Source of the DNA: Gelria sp. Kuro-4
Lineage (GTDB): Bacteria > Bacillota > DTU030 > DUMP01
Assembly: GCF_019668485.1 (NCBI RefSeq)
Contig: NZ_AP024619.1
Span: forward strand, 2,783,757-2,847,756
Direction: 5' to 3'
Length of the DNA stretch: 64,000 nt
Notes under the pieces: generated by a model
Told to the model about the DNA's origin: nothing
The model's database searches: none
The model's input: only the letters and a program-made list of their open reading frames with translations
Translations under genes and position numbers: made by a program
Shown: one piece after another, positions 61,918-64,000 of the stretch
Numbering within the stretch: the first letter of the stretch is position 1
Layout: every line of letters begins with the position of its first letter

Positions 61918-63322
61918 AATTCTCACTCCTAAGCTCATTGAGGCGCTGCTTGAGCTCAATAAAACTTGTGAAGGATTTCTCAACCACGTTCGAGGGAGTA
62001 GGCTCTGCTCCCTGGGATTTCGGAAAGTTGGACCGGCCCACTTGCTCTAACCAGCGCCGGAAACGCTTGAACTCGCCCAGTGAACCGCCCCCGCTGGGCG
62101 CCGCATTGCGGTATTCGGTGTTGCTCAATAAACGTCGATCTTCACGAAGAAACTGCGCCCTGACGTGATTATCCGCGGTAAGGTATTTGCGGTACTCATC
62201 GGGAATATCAACCTGTTGAAGACCTTGTTTCAGTTCTTGATGTACGGTGCTGAGCCTGATAGTTCCCTCCCCCAGCACCTCACCTACGATGCCGAAACCG
62301 CCAGATGTTTTTGCACCAATGCCGTATAAAGTGAGCATCTTCTCGAGCCCCTCAGCCACTGCTTCCAGATCAGCCAATGCCTTAACCACCGACTTTTCAC
62401 CGCTTCCTTCACATGGCCCAAAAGGCACATAGAAGATGGCAAATCGTCCCTGCTGACCTTTGGGAATGGTCTCCAGATAGATAGGTTTTGTGCCAGCACC
62501 GGATACCCGGTCATGGGGGTTGATTACCTCTAAACCGGTCTCGGCAAAAACCGTGGGGTAAAAATGCAGCCGTCCCGCCAGGTACCCTGTGGGCGCGATT
62601 CGTCGCAGATATGCCCTGTACTCCACTGCCAACTGAGGGCCGCCTGCTTGGTCCAGATAAGCATTGAAGCGGTCCGCACCATTCCCCTCCGCTGCCTTCT
62701 GTTCTTCCAACTCAACTTCTTTCTCGTTACCAAAGAGGCGGACGATCTGCAGCCGCCGGCGGATGAACTCTTCGCCAGCGGCATCCTGGCCTTGCTCGTT
62801 CCACCACTCAACCAAATTGCGAACCATACTGGCGCGCAGCGAGCCCTTCCACTGGGCGGGGCTGATGTAGGGCAGTTTAAAGACCGCTTCTCGCTTAATG
62901 GGGTTGTCTAGAAAATGAAAATAATTGTCGTCCTTGCTCAGGTAAGGTTTAGCCAAAGTAACGTGAAAATCCAGCGTCCAGGATCCCGGGGGAAATCCGG
63001 CCAGGCAAGGCGGACCGGGAATCAGCTGATTCCACAACGTCAAGCAAGTTGAGCTCGATCCCCTTTTGCTGCAGTTCTTGCGCCACCAATCCACAAGCCA
63101 ATCTTTATCGACACCTATGATTGTTAAGTAGAAATGGAGGAAATGCGGCCACAGCCCATCTTTTTGAAACACCTTCGAAGTCAGCTCAGCCCGTTCCCGT
63201 TCAGCTCCCTGCTTCTCGTCTTTTGAAACGCCCTTTCCATCGATACGTCCTATAAGGGTCTGGATTGTCACAAGTTCCGCAGCATATTTCGCAGCCAGCC
63301 AAGCCAGGTATTCTTGCGGCAC
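61910..63322 (-). CDS. Type III CRISPR RAMP protein, Cmr6-like
   Basis: A 470-residue RAMP protein. WTLDFHVTLAKPYLSKDDNY opens a ferredoxin strand, followed by KLPYISPAQWKGSLRASMVRN (p.i.gs.~kG.lR) and the glycine-rich loop TLYGIGAKTSGGFGIVG (about 330), the Cmr6/Csm3 GiGAKts.GyG motif. Residues 1-100 and 400-470 are extra. It would be the Cas7-like head subunit next to Cmr1. GTG 63322 follows AAGGAGGG. The first complete gene of the operon in the window. Confidence 0.78.
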   Translation of the reverse strand: MPQEYLAWLAAKYAAELVTIQTLIGRIDGKGVSKDEKQGAERERAELTSKVFQKDGLWPHFLHFYLTIIGVDKDWLVDWWRKNCSKRGSSSTCLTLWNQLIPGPPCLAGFPPGSWTLDFHVTLAKPYLSKDDNYFHFLDNPIKREAVFKLPYISPAQWKGSLRASMVRNLVEWWNEQGQDAAGEEFIRRRLQIVRLFGNEKEVELEEQKAAEGNGADRFNAYLDQAGGPQLAVEYRAYLRRIAPTGYLAGRLHFYPTVFAETGLEVINPHDRVSGAGTKPIYLETIPKGQQGRFAIFYVPFGPCEGSGEKSVVKALADLEAVAEGLEKMLTLYGIGAKTSGGFGIVGEVLGEGTIRLSTVHQELKQGLQQVDIPDEYRKYLTADNHVRAQFLREDRRLLSNTEYRNAAPSGGGSLGEFKRFRRWLEQVGRSNFPKSQGAEPTPSNVVEKSFTSFIELKQRLNELRSENYG

Positions 63323-63323
63323 A

Positions 63324-64000
63324 CTATCCCTCCTTCACAGCGGTGGAGGTACCCTGGGTAACGTTCATCAACTGACGCAGGAAGTGAGTCCCCACCAGGC
63401 CCTCAGTACACTCCTGCCAATCCACCCCGGTTATGCTGCCACCCGGGATGAAGCCCAGGACACTCTCTTGGGGAGATTTCAGGTGGGTCTGAAGCTTGTT
63501 GAGAAACAGTTGGCGGTTGAAACCTGAGGGAACAGTGTTACCTCTTGGCAGCCAGCCCCACAACCGTAACTCCCACATGGCCTTGCCGAGCGGATAAGCC
63601 CAGGAAACATTGATTCTGCCGGCCTGTCGCTTCTGGGAGCCCGCAAAACCGAACAACCATTTATCGACCTCACCGGTAGAAACGGCACCCGGCGGTGACC
63701 ACAGCTTCTTACCCTCCGGCTCAAATCTCAACCAGTTCTTTACCAAAGGGGTAACCGGTACAGCAGAATAAGAGTGCGCGTGGCACCAATCAAGCACTTT
63801 TTTCCGCATGCCACCCAGGCCAGATAACCAGTCATCGGTGATCTTGAATCTGACTTTGGCAAAGAACATGTCCCTGAGATTAGGCAAAGCCTGTTGGTCT
63901 GGCCGGTCCGCGCGCAATAGAGTGTGTTGGGTAAGCTTGGCCAGACCTTCTTGAAACTGCTCGAGACCCGCTCCCTGGTCCGCTGGGTCCAGCAGCTCCA
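63324..64000 (-). CDS. RAMP protein, Cmr1-like (start outside the window)
   Basis: Open to the window edge (at least 225 residues), so the N-terminus lies beyond 64000. GRINVSWAYPLGKAMWELRL after DKWLFGFAGSQKRQ is similar to the lFG....GrV.vs region of Cmr1, and LSGLGGMRKKVLDWCHA suits the glycine-rich turn. It ends one base before the Cmr6-like gene. Cmr1 binds the crRNA 3' end in type III-B/C complexes. The identification is tentative because the diagnostic first half is missing. Confidence 0.6.
   Translation of the reverse strand, partial: ELLDPADQGAGLEQFQEGLAKLTQHTLLRADRPDQQALPNLRDMFFAKVRFKITDDWLSGLGGMRKKVLDWCHAHSYSAVPVTPLVKNWLRFEPEGKKLWSPPGAVSTGEVDKWLFGFAGSQKRQAGRINVSWAYPLGKAMWELRLWGWLPRGNTVPSGFNRQLFLNKLQTHLKSPQESVLGFIPGGSITGVDWQECTEGLVGTHFLRQLMNVTQGTSTAVKEG

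Overview
The window looks like a chromosomal segment from a GC-rich, anaerobic, probably thermophilic clostridial-type Firmicute (Moorella/Thermoanaerobacterales-like). This is inference, based on strong AGGAGG-type ribosome sites with many GTG/TTG starts, an energy-coupling-factor cassette, rubrerythrin, FCD-type GntR, IclR and TRAP systems, and a 30-bp CRISPR repeat of the kind common in thermophilic clostridia. No rRNA or tRNA gene was recognised.

Layout. 1-8.2 kb: end of an ECF transporter (fused ATPase plus EcfT), an APH-like kinase antisense to it, an RDD membrane protein, a glycosyltransferase-GH130 fusion of about 1200 residues, and a GntR regulator. 8.3-9.3 kb: small transcription units and a structured leader before a DEAD-box RNA helicase (9.3-10.8 kb). 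11.0-11.7 kb: a five-repeat CRISPR array, followed by a cas6 remnant. 12-28.6 kb: an exopolysaccharide region, nearly all on the minus strand: rmlC-rmlD-rmlB-rmlA, glycosyltransferases, a Wzy-like polymerase, gmd-fcl for GDP-deoxyhexose, a WcaJ-type initiating transferase and an epimerase. It is interrupted by transposase and epimerase remnants and by a protein with tandem baseplate-J-like modules. 28.8-35.3 kb: a solitary ParA facing a SIR2/SMC-like ATPase operon with two small downstream ORFs, the best candidate for an undescribed (defence) system. 35.8-50.7 kb: organic-acid uptake and catabolism, comprising DctPQM TRAP with nitrilase and creatininase relatives, an XRE/CI-like regulatory pair with visible operators, a PEP-mutase/ICL-family lyase with IclR and a TAXI-TRAP system, and a LarA-KdgT-OtnK sugar-acid operon. 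50.8-55.8 kb: an eroded region dense in toxin-antitoxin modules (DUF433/DUF5615, MNT/HEPN, AbrB/PIN and a candidate type I pair), gene remnants, a 170-bp duplicated promoter/RNA element and rubrerythrin. 55.9-64 kb: a type III CRISPR-Cas operon of Cmr type (Cmr1-like, Cmr6-like, Cas10, Cmr4, Cas11, a Cas5/Cmr3-like RAMP). Its Cas10 appears to lack both the HD dyad and the GGDD motif, which points towards a III-C-like variant.

How the genes fit together. The polysaccharide genes supply dTDP-rhamnose and a GDP-deoxyhexose, then transfer and polymerise them. The metabolic genes form three uptake-plus-enzyme cassettes for carboxylates and sugar acids. The right-hand 14 kb and the 28.8-35.3 kb block are accessory DNA (defence and toxin-antitoxin). 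Many minus-strand genes overlap by a few bases and are probably translationally coupled.
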